NCBI GenBank assembly: GCA_964632545.1
Contig: CAZWBQ010000001.1
Span: forward strand, 86,432 to 150,431
Length of the DNA stretch: 64,000 nt
Reading direction: 5' to 3'
Source: UBA7398 sp964632545
Lineage (GTDB): Bacteria; Actinomycetota; Actinomycetes; Nanopelagicales; Nanopelagicaceae
The notes under the pieces were generated by a model, which was not told the DNA's origin, did no database searches, and saw only the letters and a list, made by a program, of their open reading frames with translations. Shown here piece after piece: positions 8,425-16,725 of this stretch (its first letter is position 1; every line of letters begins with the position of its first letter). Made by a program: the position numbers and the translations under genes.

Positions 8425-9669
8425 ATGAAAAAAAACAACAAGGCTCTCGTAGCGCTTGGTGTCGTAACTTTGGCAATGAGCATCGTTGGATCAACGATGG
8501 CTCAATCTGCAACAGTTACTTTGACTGTTTCTTCTGACCTACCTCTGCAGGGTGGATCGGCTGATCAAAGCGAATCGACAAACAACGTTATCAAGTTGCT
8601 CCTTAAGCAAATGGGCAACAAAGCTGGTAAGTATGCAATTAAGTTCAAAGAATATGATGACTCAACCGCAGCTAAAGGTTCATGGGACGATGCACAGTGC
8701 GCAGCAAATGCACAAGCACACGTTGCCAACAAGACCGAAGTAGCAGTTATGGGTACATACAATTCAGGTTGTGCAAAAATTATCGTTCCAGTACTTAACC
8801 AAGATCCAAAGGGTCCAATGGTTATGGTTTCAAATGCGAATACAAACCCTGGTCTAACCAAGGCTTGGAATCCAGGCGAACCAACTAAGTACTACCCAAC
8901 CGGTTTCCGTAACTACTTCCGCGTTGTAACAACTGATGATTTCCAAGGTTCAGCTGCTGCACAATTCGCACAGAGCCAAGGCGTAAAGTCAGTTTACGTA
9001 CTTAACGACACACAGACTTACGGTCAAGGTGTTGCACAGGCTTTCACTACTGAAGCTAACAAAATTGGCTTAAAAGTTCTTTCTGCAGGAGCAGCTGGCG
9101 AAGGTTGGGATGCTAAACAACCTAACTACGAAGCTCTCTTCACAAAGATCAAAGCTCTTAACCCAGACATGATCTACATTGGTGGAATCTTCGACCTAAA
9201 TGGTGGACAACTTGTTAAGGACAAAGTAAAGGTTCTTGGCGACAACACTAAAGTTAAGTTGATGGCACCAGACGGATTCACTGGATACCCAGACTTCTTG
9301 GCTCTAAAAGAAGCTGATGGCGCATACCTATCATTCACAGGTCTTTCAATCGACCTATTCCCTAAGAATGGTAAGGCTGCAACATTCCAGAAGGATTACC
9401 TAAAGGCATACGGCAAGGCACCTACTAGCTCATTCTCCGTTTACGGTGGCGCAGCTATGCAGGCAATCCTTGATGCGATTTCACGTTCAAACGGAACTCG
9501 TAAAGATGTATTCCTAAAGATGAAGACTGTAAATATTCCTGCAGCTAAGTCTGTTGTTGGAACTTCAATTCAATTTGATGATGCTGGCGATACTATCTAT
9601 CACGACATCACCATCCTTGTAGTGAAGAACAACACAGAAACAACGCTAAAGAAACTCACAGTTAAGTAA
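8425..9669 (+). CDS. livK: Branched-chain amino acid ABC transporter, substrate-binding protein
   Basis: Extracytoplasmic binding protein of the Leu/Ile/Val type (periplasmic-binding-protein-like I fold). Residues 1-27 form a Sec signal peptide (KKNNK, hydrophobic core, STMAQ). The mature domain shows the family patterns DLPLQGGSADQS, GTYNSGCAKI and YGQGVAQAF. No Cys occurs at the cleavage site, so it does not look like a lipoprotein, which is unusual for a Gram-positive binding protein. Codons favour AAG, AAC, TAC and CTT far more than neighbouring genes, as expected for high expression. The exact ligand cannot be told from sequence. Ribosome binding site GAAGGGA precedes the ATG. Confidence 0.9.
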   Translation: MKKNNKALVALGVVTLAMSIVGSTMAQSATVTLTVSSDLPLQGGSADQSESTNNVIKLLLKQMGNKAGKYAIKFKEYDDSTAAKGSWDDAQCAANAQAHVANKTEVAVMGTYNSGCAKIIVPVLNQDPKGPMVMVSNANTNPGLTKAWNPGEPTKYYPTGFRNYFRVVTTDDFQGSAAAQFAQSQGVKSVYVLNDTQTYGQGVAQAFTTEANKIGLKVLSAGAAGEGWDAKQPNYEALFTKIKALNPDMIYIGGIFDLNGGQLVKDKVKVLGDNTKVKLMAPDGFTGYPDFLALKEADGAYLSFTGLSIDLFPKNGKAATFQKDYLKAYGKAPTSSFSVYGGAAMQAILDAISRSNGTRKDVFLKMKTVNIPAAKSVVGTSIQFDDAGDTIYHDITILVVKNNTETTLKKLTVK

Positions 9670-9680
9670 TACCGATTCGC

Positions 9681-9720
9681 TAAGTGGGTGGTTTTGGATT
9701 ATTCCAGAGCCACCCACTTA
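9681..9720 (+). terminator. Strong hairpin between livK and livH
   Basis: A perfect 11-bp inverted repeat (TAAGTGGGTGG at 9681-9691 and CCACCCACTTA at 9710-9720) encloses 18 nt that contain a further TGGA/TCCA pairing. The following bases are A+T-rich but not a clean T tract. It may be a partial terminator or a 3' end stabiliser that keeps binding-protein mRNA above permease mRNA. Confidence 0.6.
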
Positions 9721-9759
9721 TTAAATTAAAAATTCGCATTCTAATTAAGGGCGGGTAAA

Positions 9760-10812
9760 TTGAAAGCCACAGTAGATGTCAAAAAATTCACCGGCACTCG
9801 CGGGCAAATAAGACGCAAAAGAATTGAATTATCAGGAGCAGCAGTAATTGGTATTTTATTAATACTTTGGCTCGGGGTAAATCTCATAAAAGCGCCAACG
9901 CAGTTTGCACAAGTTACAGTTTTGGGACTCCGCAATGGATTGCTTTATGCGTTGATTGCCCTCGGTTACACGCTGGTATATGGAATTATAGAATTAATTA
10001 ACTTTGCACATGGCGATCTATTTATGTTAGGTGCGCTTTTTTCCTCCTACTTCATCACGATTTGGTTTCATCAAGAAAATTCAAATTTAGCCGGCTGGGT
10101 AACTTTCTTGTTAGCTCTAATTGCGGCAATGCTTTTCTGTGGCACGATTAATGTATTAATTGAAAGACTGGCCTACCGAAAATTGCGGAGGGCTCCTAAA
10201 CTTGCGCCATTGATTACCGCAGTAGGCATGTCATTTCTATTGCAATTTATTGGTATTAAATGGAACGGATCAACACCACGTCAATGGCCAACTGTTATTC
10301 CGCATGGAGAATATATTTGGTTTGGCGTAATTATTAGCCAAGTAACAATTATCTTGATTCTGGTGGCAGCTCCTCTTCTGATGCTTCTTACCTATGTCGT
10401 TACAAAAACTAAGCGTGGTAAGGCGATGCGCGCCACTGCTCAAGATCAAGATGCTGCCCGTCTTATGGGTATCGACGTAAATAAAACTATTTCCTTCACT
10501 TTTGCAATTGGTGGCGCACTTGCTGGCGCAGCCGGTCTGCTGTATCAACAATCGGTTGGCACAACTAACTACAACTTAGGTTTCCAGCTTGGTTTAATTG
10601 CATTTACCTCTGCTGTACTAGGTGGAATTGGAAACTTAAATGGGGCAGTTCTTGGCGCATTATTAATTGGCATAGTTCAAGGTTTAAATGATGGATTGCC
10701 AATTGCGCTTGGCCAAAGATGGTCACAGACAGTGGTGTTTACAATATTAATATTAATTCTGGTATTAAAGCCGGCTGGCTTACTTGGTAAAGCAACCACG
10801 GAAAAGGTGTGA
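9760..10812 (+). CDS. livH: Branched-chain amino acid ABC transporter, permease LivH
   Basis: Inner permease subunit with about eight hydrophobic segments. It carries the LivH signature GLRNGLLYALIALGYTLVYG followed by ELINFAHGDLFMLGA near residues 58-95, and the cytoplasmic EAA-like loop RATAQDQDAARLMGID near residue 225. Length 350 aa. It starts at TTG behind GGGCGGG. The stop overlaps the next permease by four bases (GTGA), indicating coupled synthesis of the membrane pair. Confidence 0.9.
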   Translation: MKATVDVKKFTGTRGQIRRKRIELSGAAVIGILLILWLGVNLIKAPTQFAQVTVLGLRNGLLYALIALGYTLVYGIIELINFAHGDLFMLGALFSSYFITIWFHQENSNLAGWVTFLLALIAAMLFCGTINVLIERLAYRKLRRAPKLAPLITAVGMSFLLQFIGIKWNGSTPRQWPTVIPHGEYIWFGVIISQVTIILILVAAPLLMLLTYVVTKTKRGKAMRATAQDQDAARLMGIDVNKTISFTFAIGGALAGAAGLLYQQSVGTTNYNLGFQLGLIAFTSAVLGGIGNLNGAVLGALLIGIVQGLNDGLPIALGQRWSQTVVFTILILILVLKPAGLLGKATTEKV

Positions 10813-11990
10813 AGATGGCTCGAAATAAGTCAAAGTCAAAAAGTTCAACTTCACAGCGTAAGTGGGCTACCGGATATTTAATCGCAGTAGTTCTACTTTT
10901 TATCACTTATCAATTCCTTTTCCCATGGGAAGGTTTGCCATCGGGAATTTATGACTTCTTGCAACTTTGGCTGCCGCCATCGGCAGTTAATGAATCCTTG
11001 GTTTATGTAATTTGCGCCCTAGGTTTAAATATCGTGGTTGGTTATGCCGGCTTACTAGATCTCGGATATGTCGCATTCTGGGCAATTGGTGGATATTGCG
11101 CTGGCTGGTTTATGTCTGAATTCTTTTACATGGTAAACCTTCACTTCTTTGGATCGGTGGCTAAAGCAGCACCTGGTATTCACGTCAATTTCTGGGGAGT
11201 TTTATTAATCGGCGGCTTAGTTTGTGCATTCTTCGGAATATTAATCGGTGCACCGACACTTCGACTAAAAAGCGATTATCTTGCAATCGTTACCTTGGGT
11301 TTTGGAGAAATTATTCCGCAAGTATTCTTTAATGGCGACAATATTGCTGGCTTCAATCTTTCAAACGGCACAAAAGGCATCACAATTCTCGACCCGATTC
11401 CTGCTGGCGTTAAAAATATTGGACCATTTGATTTTGGTTATAAATTTATCATCTTCGTTTTCTTGGCGTTTGTAATGATCTTTATCTCGCTTCGGTTACG
11501 GAAAGGTCGTCTAGGTCGTGCCTGGCTTGCTATTCGTGAAGATGAACTAGCAGCAAGCATGATGGGTGTGCCTTTGATGCAGACTAAATTAGCTGCTTAT
11601 GCAGTTGGTGCTTTTGCTGGCGGACTAGGTGGTGTTGCCTTCGCGACCCACGTAGATGGTGTTTATGCTGAACGCTTCAACTTCTCAATTTCCATCTTCC
11701 TGCTAGCAATGGTGGTTCTTGGCGGTATGGGAAATGTTTGGGGGGTAATTCTAGGAGCGCTCTTACTCTCATGGATTAACTCGACCGGCTTGCCTGCATT
11801 TGGCCAGACATTCAATAACAGATTTGGAACTGAAATTAATTTCCCATCGTTTACTTTCTTGTTATTTGGACTCGTATTGATCTTAATGATGTTATACAAG
11901 CGTGAGGGTCTTATCCCAGAATCACGCCTTCGTTTAATTTTGCATGAAGGCGATCCGGAAGAAGAATTAGCAGAAAAGGAGAGTAAATAA
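10809..11990 (+). CDS. livM: Branched-chain amino acid ABC transporter, permease LivM
   Basis: Second permease subunit, 393 aa, with multiple membrane helices. LivM features are VYVICALGLNIVVGYAGLLDLGYVAFWAIGG in parts near residues 65-95, LRLKSDYLAIVTLGFGEI near 155, and the EAA loop AIREDELAASMMGV near 240. A charged linker (KSKSKSSTSQRK) precedes the first helix. GTG at 10809 overlaps the livH stop; an in-frame ATG at 10815 is a possible alternative start. Confidence 0.9.
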   Translation: MKMARNKSKSKSSTSQRKWATGYLIAVVLLFITYQFLFPWEGLPSGIYDFLQLWLPPSAVNESLVYVICALGLNIVVGYAGLLDLGYVAFWAIGGYCAGWFMSEFFYMVNLHFFGSVAKAAPGIHVNFWGVLLIGGLVCAFFGILIGAPTLRLKSDYLAIVTLGFGEIIPQVFFNGDNIAGFNLSNGTKGITILDPIPAGVKNIGPFDFGYKFIIFVFLAFVMIFISLRLRKGRLGRAWLAIREDELAASMMGVPLMQTKLAAYAVGAFAGGLGGVAFATHVDGVYAERFNFSISIFLLAMVVLGGMGNVWGVILGALLLSWINSTGLPAFGQTFNNRFGTEINFPSFTFLLFGLVLILMMLYKREGLIPESRLRLILHEGDPEEELAEKESK

Positions 11991-11992
11991 TT

Positions 11993-12781
11993 ATGGCGCT
12001 CTCACCAGTAAAAGTTTTACAAGCTTCTAACATCAGCGTTGCATTTGGCGGATTGTTAGCGGTAAATGACATTACCTTCGACATTCCGGAAAAATCTGTT
12101 GTTTCTTTAATTGGTCCAAACGGTGCGGGAAAGACAACTTTTTTCAACGTCTTAACTGGTTTATATAAGCCATCGGCTGGAACTGTAAATTATGACGGTA
12201 CCGATACCACTGATTTACCGCCACATAAAATTGCCTCACTTGGGATGGCTCGTACCTTCCAAAATATTCGTCTCTTTGGTCTGATGACTGCAGAAGAAAA
12301 TCTTTTGGTTGCAATGCACTCCCATTTGAAATCAAAATTACTTGCCACTATTTTCGGCACTCCGAATCAACGTAGAGAAGAGCGAGAGGCGCTAGAGCGT
12401 GCTCGAGAAATTCTTAATTTCGTGGGTATCGGTAAATGGGCTGGTGAGTATGCTCGTAATCTTTCTTACGGTGATCAACGTCGTTTAGAAGTTGCGCGTG
12501 CACTTGCGTTGAATCCTAAAGTTTTACTTTTAGATGAACCTACCGCTGGTATGAACCCACAAGAATCACAGATTTTCATTGATTTCGTTTATAAAGTGCG
12601 TGCCGAACGCGATGTTGCAATTTTATTAATTGAGCATGATATGAAAGTTGTAATGAGTGTTTCGGAGCGGGTTACTGTGTTAGACCAAGGCGAAAAGATT
12701 GCTGAAGGTTCACCAGCCGATATTAAATCAAATCAACGTGTTATCGAGGCTTACCTAGGAAAAGCTAAGGGAGGCAAATAA
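11993..12781 (+). CDS. livG: Branched-chain amino acid ABC transporter, ATPase LivG
   Basis: Cytoplasmic ATPase subunit, 262 aa. Walker A GPNGAGKTT near residue 41, signature LSYGDQRRLEVARAL near 160, Walker B LLLDEPTAG near 180 and H-loop IEHDM near 215, plus the LivG-type tail ending in VIEAYLGKAKGGK. Good ribosome binding site AAGGAGAG. The stop shares one base with the livF start (TAATG). Confidence 0.93.
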   Translation: MALSPVKVLQASNISVAFGGLLAVNDITFDIPEKSVVSLIGPNGAGKTTFFNVLTGLYKPSAGTVNYDGTDTTDLPPHKIASLGMARTFQNIRLFGLMTAEENLLVAMHSHLKSKLLATIFGTPNQRREEREALERAREILNFVGIGKWAGEYARNLSYGDQRRLEVARALALNPKVLLLDEPTAGMNPQESQIFIDFVYKVRAERDVAILLIEHDMKVVMSVSERVTVLDQGEKIAEGSPADIKSNQRVIEAYLGKAKGGK

Positions 12782-13494
12782 TGTCCGCGCTATTAGAAGT
12801 TAAAAATCTTAAAGTTGGCTACGGGAAAATCATTGCCGTAAAAGACATATCCATAACCGTTAATAAAGGTGAAATTGTTACTTTGATCGGTTCAAATGGG
12901 GCCGGCAAATCAACAACGCTACGCACCATTTCTGGATTGTTAAAACCTAAGTCGGGCGAGATACATTTCGAAGGAAATCGAATCGATGGCAAAGAAGGTC
13001 ACGAAGTAGTAAAACTTGGTCTTTGCCAATCTCCTGAAGGACGGCGAATTTTTCCACGCATGACAGTTAGCGAAAACTTGGACTTAGGTGCTTTTCTAAG
13101 GACAGATAAAGCAGCTATCGAGGCAGACCGCGAACGAGTATTAGATCTTTTTCCAAGGTTGCGTGAACGTATTTCACAACGTGCCGGAACCATGTCTGGT
13201 GGCGAACAACAGATGTTGGCGGTTAGCCGCGCAATGATGGGCGCGCCAAAACTATTGATGTTAGATGAACCATCAATGGGACTTGCACCAGTTCTTGTGG
13301 ATATGATTTTTGAAACGATAACAAAGATTCGTGAACAAGGAATCACAATCCTTCTTATCGAACAGAATGCGGCGGCAGCACTTGATGTTGCAGATCGTGC
13401 TTATGTTTTGGAATCTGGCACCATCAAGATGAGCGGCAAAGCTTCAGATCTTGCAAAAGATTCTGCAGTTACAAAAGCTTATCTGGGCGGCTAG
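12781..13494 (+). CDS. livF: Branched-chain amino acid ABC transporter, ATPase LivF
   Basis: Second ATPase of the transporter, 237 aa. Walker A GSNGAGKST, signature MSGGEQQMLAVSRAMM, Walker B LLMLDEPSMGLAP and switch IEQNA are all intact. It closes the five-gene liv operon and converges on the thioesterase gene with three bases between the two stops. Confidence 0.93.
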   Translation: MSALLEVKNLKVGYGKIIAVKDISITVNKGEIVTLIGSNGAGKSTTLRTISGLLKPKSGEIHFEGNRIDGKEGHEVVKLGLCQSPEGRRIFPRMTVSENLDLGAFLRTDKAAIEADRERVLDLFPRLRERISQRAGTMSGGEQQMLAVSRAMMGAPKLLMLDEPSMGLAPVLVDMIFETITKIREQGITILLIEQNAAAALDVADRAYVLESGTIKMSGKASDLAKDSAVTKAYLGG

Positions 13495-13497
13495 AAC

Positions 13498-13914
13498 TTA
13501 ACGCTTAGCAAGAATTAGATTTGTGATTCTTGCAGTGCAAGTACGTTCACCTTTATCATTTGTAATTACGATTTCGTGACAACATAGCGTCTTGCCTAAA
13601 GTTATTGCGGTTGCAACGCCAGTAACGATTCCGGAAGTGGCAGATTTATGATGTGTAGCGTTTATTTCGATCCCAACGATTCTGCGATCTGGCCCAGCGT
13701 GTAATTGCGCAGCGATCGAACCTAAGCTTTCAGCCAATACAACACTAGCGCCACCGTGCAACAAGCCCATAGGTTGCGTATTACCTTCAACCGGCATTGT
13801 CCCGACCATCCGTTCAGGTGAAGCTTCAATAACTTCGATACCCATTTTTTCGCCGAGCGCGCCACGTCCTCGGACTTTTAAGAGTTCCATGTAATCATCT
13901 TTGTTGAATTCCAT
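13498..13914 (-). CDS. Hotdog-fold thioesterase (PaaI/YdiI type)
   Basis: A 138-aa single hotdog domain with the PaaI signature GLLHGGASVVLAES (catalytic region) near residues 50-64 and VGIEINATHHKSA near 80. The family hydrolyses acyl-CoA or related thioesters in the cytoplasm; the substrate cannot be deduced. It is transcribed divergently from polA, with only 38 bp between start codons, and has its own -10 element six bases before the ATG. Confidence 0.85.
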   Translation of the reverse strand: MEFNKDDYMELLKVRGRGALGEKMGIEVIEASPERMVGTMPVEGNTQPMGLLHGGASVVLAESLGSIAAQLHAGPDRRIVGIEINATHHKSATSGIVTGVATAITLGKTLCCHEIVITNDKGERTCTARITNLILAKR

Positions 13915-13920
13915 GGCGTC

Positions 13921-13926
13921 ATTCTA
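13921..13926 (-). promoter_or_regulatory. -10 element of the thioesterase gene, leaderless type
   Basis: Reading on the minus strand, TAGAAT is followed by six bases and then the ATG at 13914. No ribosome binding site fits between. Confidence 0.55.
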
Positions 13927-13939
13927 GGCAATAACTCCA

Positions 13940-13945
13940 TAGAAT
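13940..13945 (+). promoter_or_regulatory. -10 element of polA, leaderless type
   Basis: TAGAAT lies seven bases before the GTG start of polA. It is the same hexamer as the divergent thioesterase -10, only 13 bp away, so the two promoters must overlap. Confidence 0.55.
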
Positions 13946-13952
13946 CACCGAT

Positions 13953-16550
13953 GTGAAGCCGCGTCTTTTATTACTAGATGGACATTCTTTGGCCTATCGG
14001 GCTTTTTTCGCATTACCCGCCGAAAATTTCACAACTTCTACCGGGCAACATACAAACGCTGTTTATGGTTTCGCTTCAATGTTAATGAATTTGATTCGCG
14101 ATGAACAACCAACACATATCGCAGTTGCATTTGATGTTTCGCGCAAAACGTTCCGGAGTGAAAAATTTCCAGAATATAAGGCGACAAGATCTGCAACTCC
14201 GGATGAATTTAGATCTCAATCAGCTTTTTTATACGATTTGGTTGACGCTTTTGGAATCAAAAGATTTGAAAAAGAAGGATTTGAAGCTGATGACATTTTG
14301 GCAACTATTTCCACTGCAGCGGCAGCGGCAGGATTTGAAGTTCTAATTTGTACTGGTGATCGCGATAGTTTTCAATTGGTTAGTAGCGATGTCACAGTTC
14401 TTTACCCGAAAAAAGGTGTTACAGAACTTGCTCGGATGACGCCAAGTGCCGTTTCCGAAAAATATGGATTAACGCCGGCTCAGTATCCAGATTTTGCGGC
14501 TTTGCGAGGTGACCCTAGTGATAATTTGCCTTCAGTTCCCGGCGTGGGCGAGAAAACTGCAACAAAATGGATCCAGGAGTACGGTTCGCTCGCTCAATTA
14601 TTGGATAACGCCGATAAATTGGCGGGCAAAGTTGGCGAATCACTTCGCGCAAGTATTGAGAGTGTCCAAACGAATCGTGAACTTACCCAATTACTTCATG
14701 ATGTTCCAATTACTTTTGCGTTAACTGATTTGCTTTGGCGCGGCCCACATGAAACAGAAATTTCTAAGTTATTCGATCATTTAGAAATCCGAACATTGAA
14801 GGAGCGATTGAAAGCTATCGGGACTTCCAGCGCTGCAGTGCCAATGGAAAACGTTAAAGTTACTGAACATAATGTCAAGGCGATATCTAGCGATGCATTA
14901 GAAAAGTTGATAAAAAATGAAAAATTACCAATTACATTTTCTGCTTCTTTTGCTGATGGAAAAATTTTGGAATATTCAGCACATTTAACGAGCGGTACTT
15001 TTCATGTTCAATCTGGGGAAATTGGAGATTGGTTCTCTGATCCAAAAATAGAAAAGATATCCCATGGCGCTAAATTCTTAATTCGGGATTTTGGAATGCA
15101 GGGTTTAATATTTGATACCGAATTAGCCGCGTATTTGATTAATCCCGGGACCAGATCTTTAGAACTGACAGATTTAACCCAAAGATATTTGGGTTTTGCA
15201 ACTGACTCCCAAGGTGGTTCCACTGCCGAAACTCTTTTTGACGTATCTAATTTTGAACCCCGATCCGCAGCTTGGATTGCGGATTTAGCTGGAGTCTTGT
15301 TAAAGGATTTGCAGGAGCGTGAATTATTTAAACTTTTCAGCGAGATGGAAATTCCAGTTCTAAATCTTTTAGCAAAAATGGAATCAATAGGTATCGCGGT
15401 AGATGTTACAAAGTTAAAGGATCTAGAGAATTTGTTGCGAAACGATGTCGAGCGTGAAACCGCTGCGGCGCACAAAGCTGCGGGTAAAGAATTTAACGTA
15501 GCTTCACCTAAGCAATTGCAAGCGGTACTTTTTGAAGATTTAGGACTGCCAAAAACGAAGAAAATTAAAACTGGATATACAACGGATGCAGATTCGTTAG
15601 ATTGGTTATTCATTAAAACTGGACACCCGGTACTGCAAAGTTTGTTAAGAATCCGAGAAGCGGGGAAATTAAAAACCACTATCGAAGGGTTATTGACCGC
15701 AACTGGTAAAGATCAAAGGATTCATACAACTTTCCAACAGACGGTTGCGGCTACTGGACGCCTTTCCTCTACTGATCCAAATCTACAGAATATTCCAGTT
15801 CGCACTGAAGAAGGGCGAAAAATTAGAGATTGTTTTATTGCGCAAACGCCGTTCATTGATTTAATGACGGCTGATTACAGTCAGATCGAGATGCGGATCA
15901 TGGCTCATCTTTCCAAAGATAAAAAGCTGCTTGAAGCATTTCACTCTGGTGAGGATTTGCACAGTACCGTTGCTTCTGAAGTATTTGGAGTTCCAAGAGC
16001 AGAAGTCGATGCGGAAATGCGACGAAAGATTAAAGCGATGTCATATGGATTGGCATATGGGCTATCTTCATTTGGACTTGCGCAACAATTAGATCTATCA
16101 CCGACTGAAGCAAGTGAGTTGATGGCCCGATATTTTGAACGCTTTGGCGGAATTCAAACTTATTTGAAGAGCGTGGTGGTTGAAGCTAGAGCAAAGGGCT
16201 ATACCGAAACCATTATGGGTCGTCGGCGTTATTTGCCAGATTTGAATCAAGATAACCGACAACGCCGCGAAATAGCAGAACGAATGGCGCTAAATTCACC
16301 AATTCAAGGTTCGGCTGCCGACATCATAAAGATTGCAATGTTGAAAGTTGGTATAGCGATTGCTGAAGCAGGTGTTAAATCTCGTTTACTCCTTCAAGTT
16401 CACGATGAATTAATTTGCGAGATTGCGCCAGGCGAAGCGCAGATTATGGAGAACTTAGTGCGGAAAGAGATGGGTAGCGCATATCCGCTTAACGCTCCGC
16501 TCGAGGTCAATGTCGGCTTCGGGAAAACCTGGGATTTAGCTGCTCATTGA
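13953..16550 (+). CDS. polA: DNA polymerase I
   Basis: Gap filling and Okazaki fragment processing. The 5'-3' exonuclease domain (1 to about 290) contains LLLDGHSLAYRAFFA, FEADDILAT and ALRGDPSDNLPSVPGVG. The middle 3'-5' exonuclease domain (about 300-480) lacks the Asp-x-Glu metal ligands, so proofreading is probably absent, as in other actinobacteria. The polymerase domain holds ATGRLSSTDPNLQNIP, motif A DYSQIEMR near 640 and motif C QVHDELICE near 815. Length 865 aa. It starts at GTG; the overlapping ATG two bases earlier hits a stop at once. Confidence 0.95.
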   Translation: MKPRLLLLDGHSLAYRAFFALPAENFTTSTGQHTNAVYGFASMLMNLIRDEQPTHIAVAFDVSRKTFRSEKFPEYKATRSATPDEFRSQSAFLYDLVDAFGIKRFEKEGFEADDILATISTAAAAAGFEVLICTGDRDSFQLVSSDVTVLYPKKGVTELARMTPSAVSEKYGLTPAQYPDFAALRGDPSDNLPSVPGVGEKTATKWIQEYGSLAQLLDNADKLAGKVGESLRASIESVQTNRELTQLLHDVPITFALTDLLWRGPHETEISKLFDHLEIRTLKERLKAIGTSSAAVPMENVKVTEHNVKAISSDALEKLIKNEKLPITFSASFADGKILEYSAHLTSGTFHVQSGEIGDWFSDPKIEKISHGAKFLIRDFGMQGLIFDTELAAYLINPGTRSLELTDLTQRYLGFATDSQGGSTAETLFDVSNFEPRSAAWIADLAGVLLKDLQERELFKLFSEMEIPVLNLLAKMESIGIAVDVTKLKDLENLLRNDVERETAAAHKAAGKEFNVASPKQLQAVLFEDLGLPKTKKIKTGYTTDADSLDWLFIKTGHPVLQSLLRIREAGKLKTTIEGLLTATGKDQRIHTTFQQTVAATGRLSSTDPNLQNIPVRTEEGRKIRDCFIAQTPFIDLMTADYSQIEMRIMAHLSKDKKLLEAFHSGEDLHSTVASEVFGVPRAEVDAEMRRKIKAMSYGLAYGLSSFGLAQQLDLSPTEASELMARYFERFGGIQTYLKSVVVEARAKGYTETIMGRRRYLPDLNQDNRQRREIAERMALNSPIQGSAADIIKIAMLKVGIAIAEAGVKSRLLLQVHDELICEIAPGEAQIMENLVRKEMGSAYPLNAPLEVNVGFGKTWDLAAH

Positions 16551-16569
16551 TTGCACTTCTCTGCAGGAA

Positions 16570-16599
16570 TTGACCTAGAGCAACTCTCCTAAGTAACCT
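16570..16599 (+). promoter_or_regulatory. Promoter of rpsA
   Basis: TTGACC (16570-16575), 18 bp spacer, TAACCT (16594-16599). It uses the same -35 hexamer as both rrn promoters at the window end. It implies a leader of about 120 nt before the TTG start, in which I recognise no known element. Confidence 0.65.
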
Positions 16600-16725
16600 T
16601 TGCCCTCGCTCACATCTCTTGCACTGACCTCGGACAGAGTAGGAAAGTGCCCAGTAAATCCAAAAGATTTTCTGGAGTCGGGTTGTGTGCATACCTACTA
16701 GTTTAAATTCCCCAATCGGAGCATC

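Noticed and set aside
8295..8537. 80-codon frame upstream of and overlapping livK
   Set aside because: It crosses the promoter, ribosome binding site and signal peptide of livK in another frame and resembles no family.
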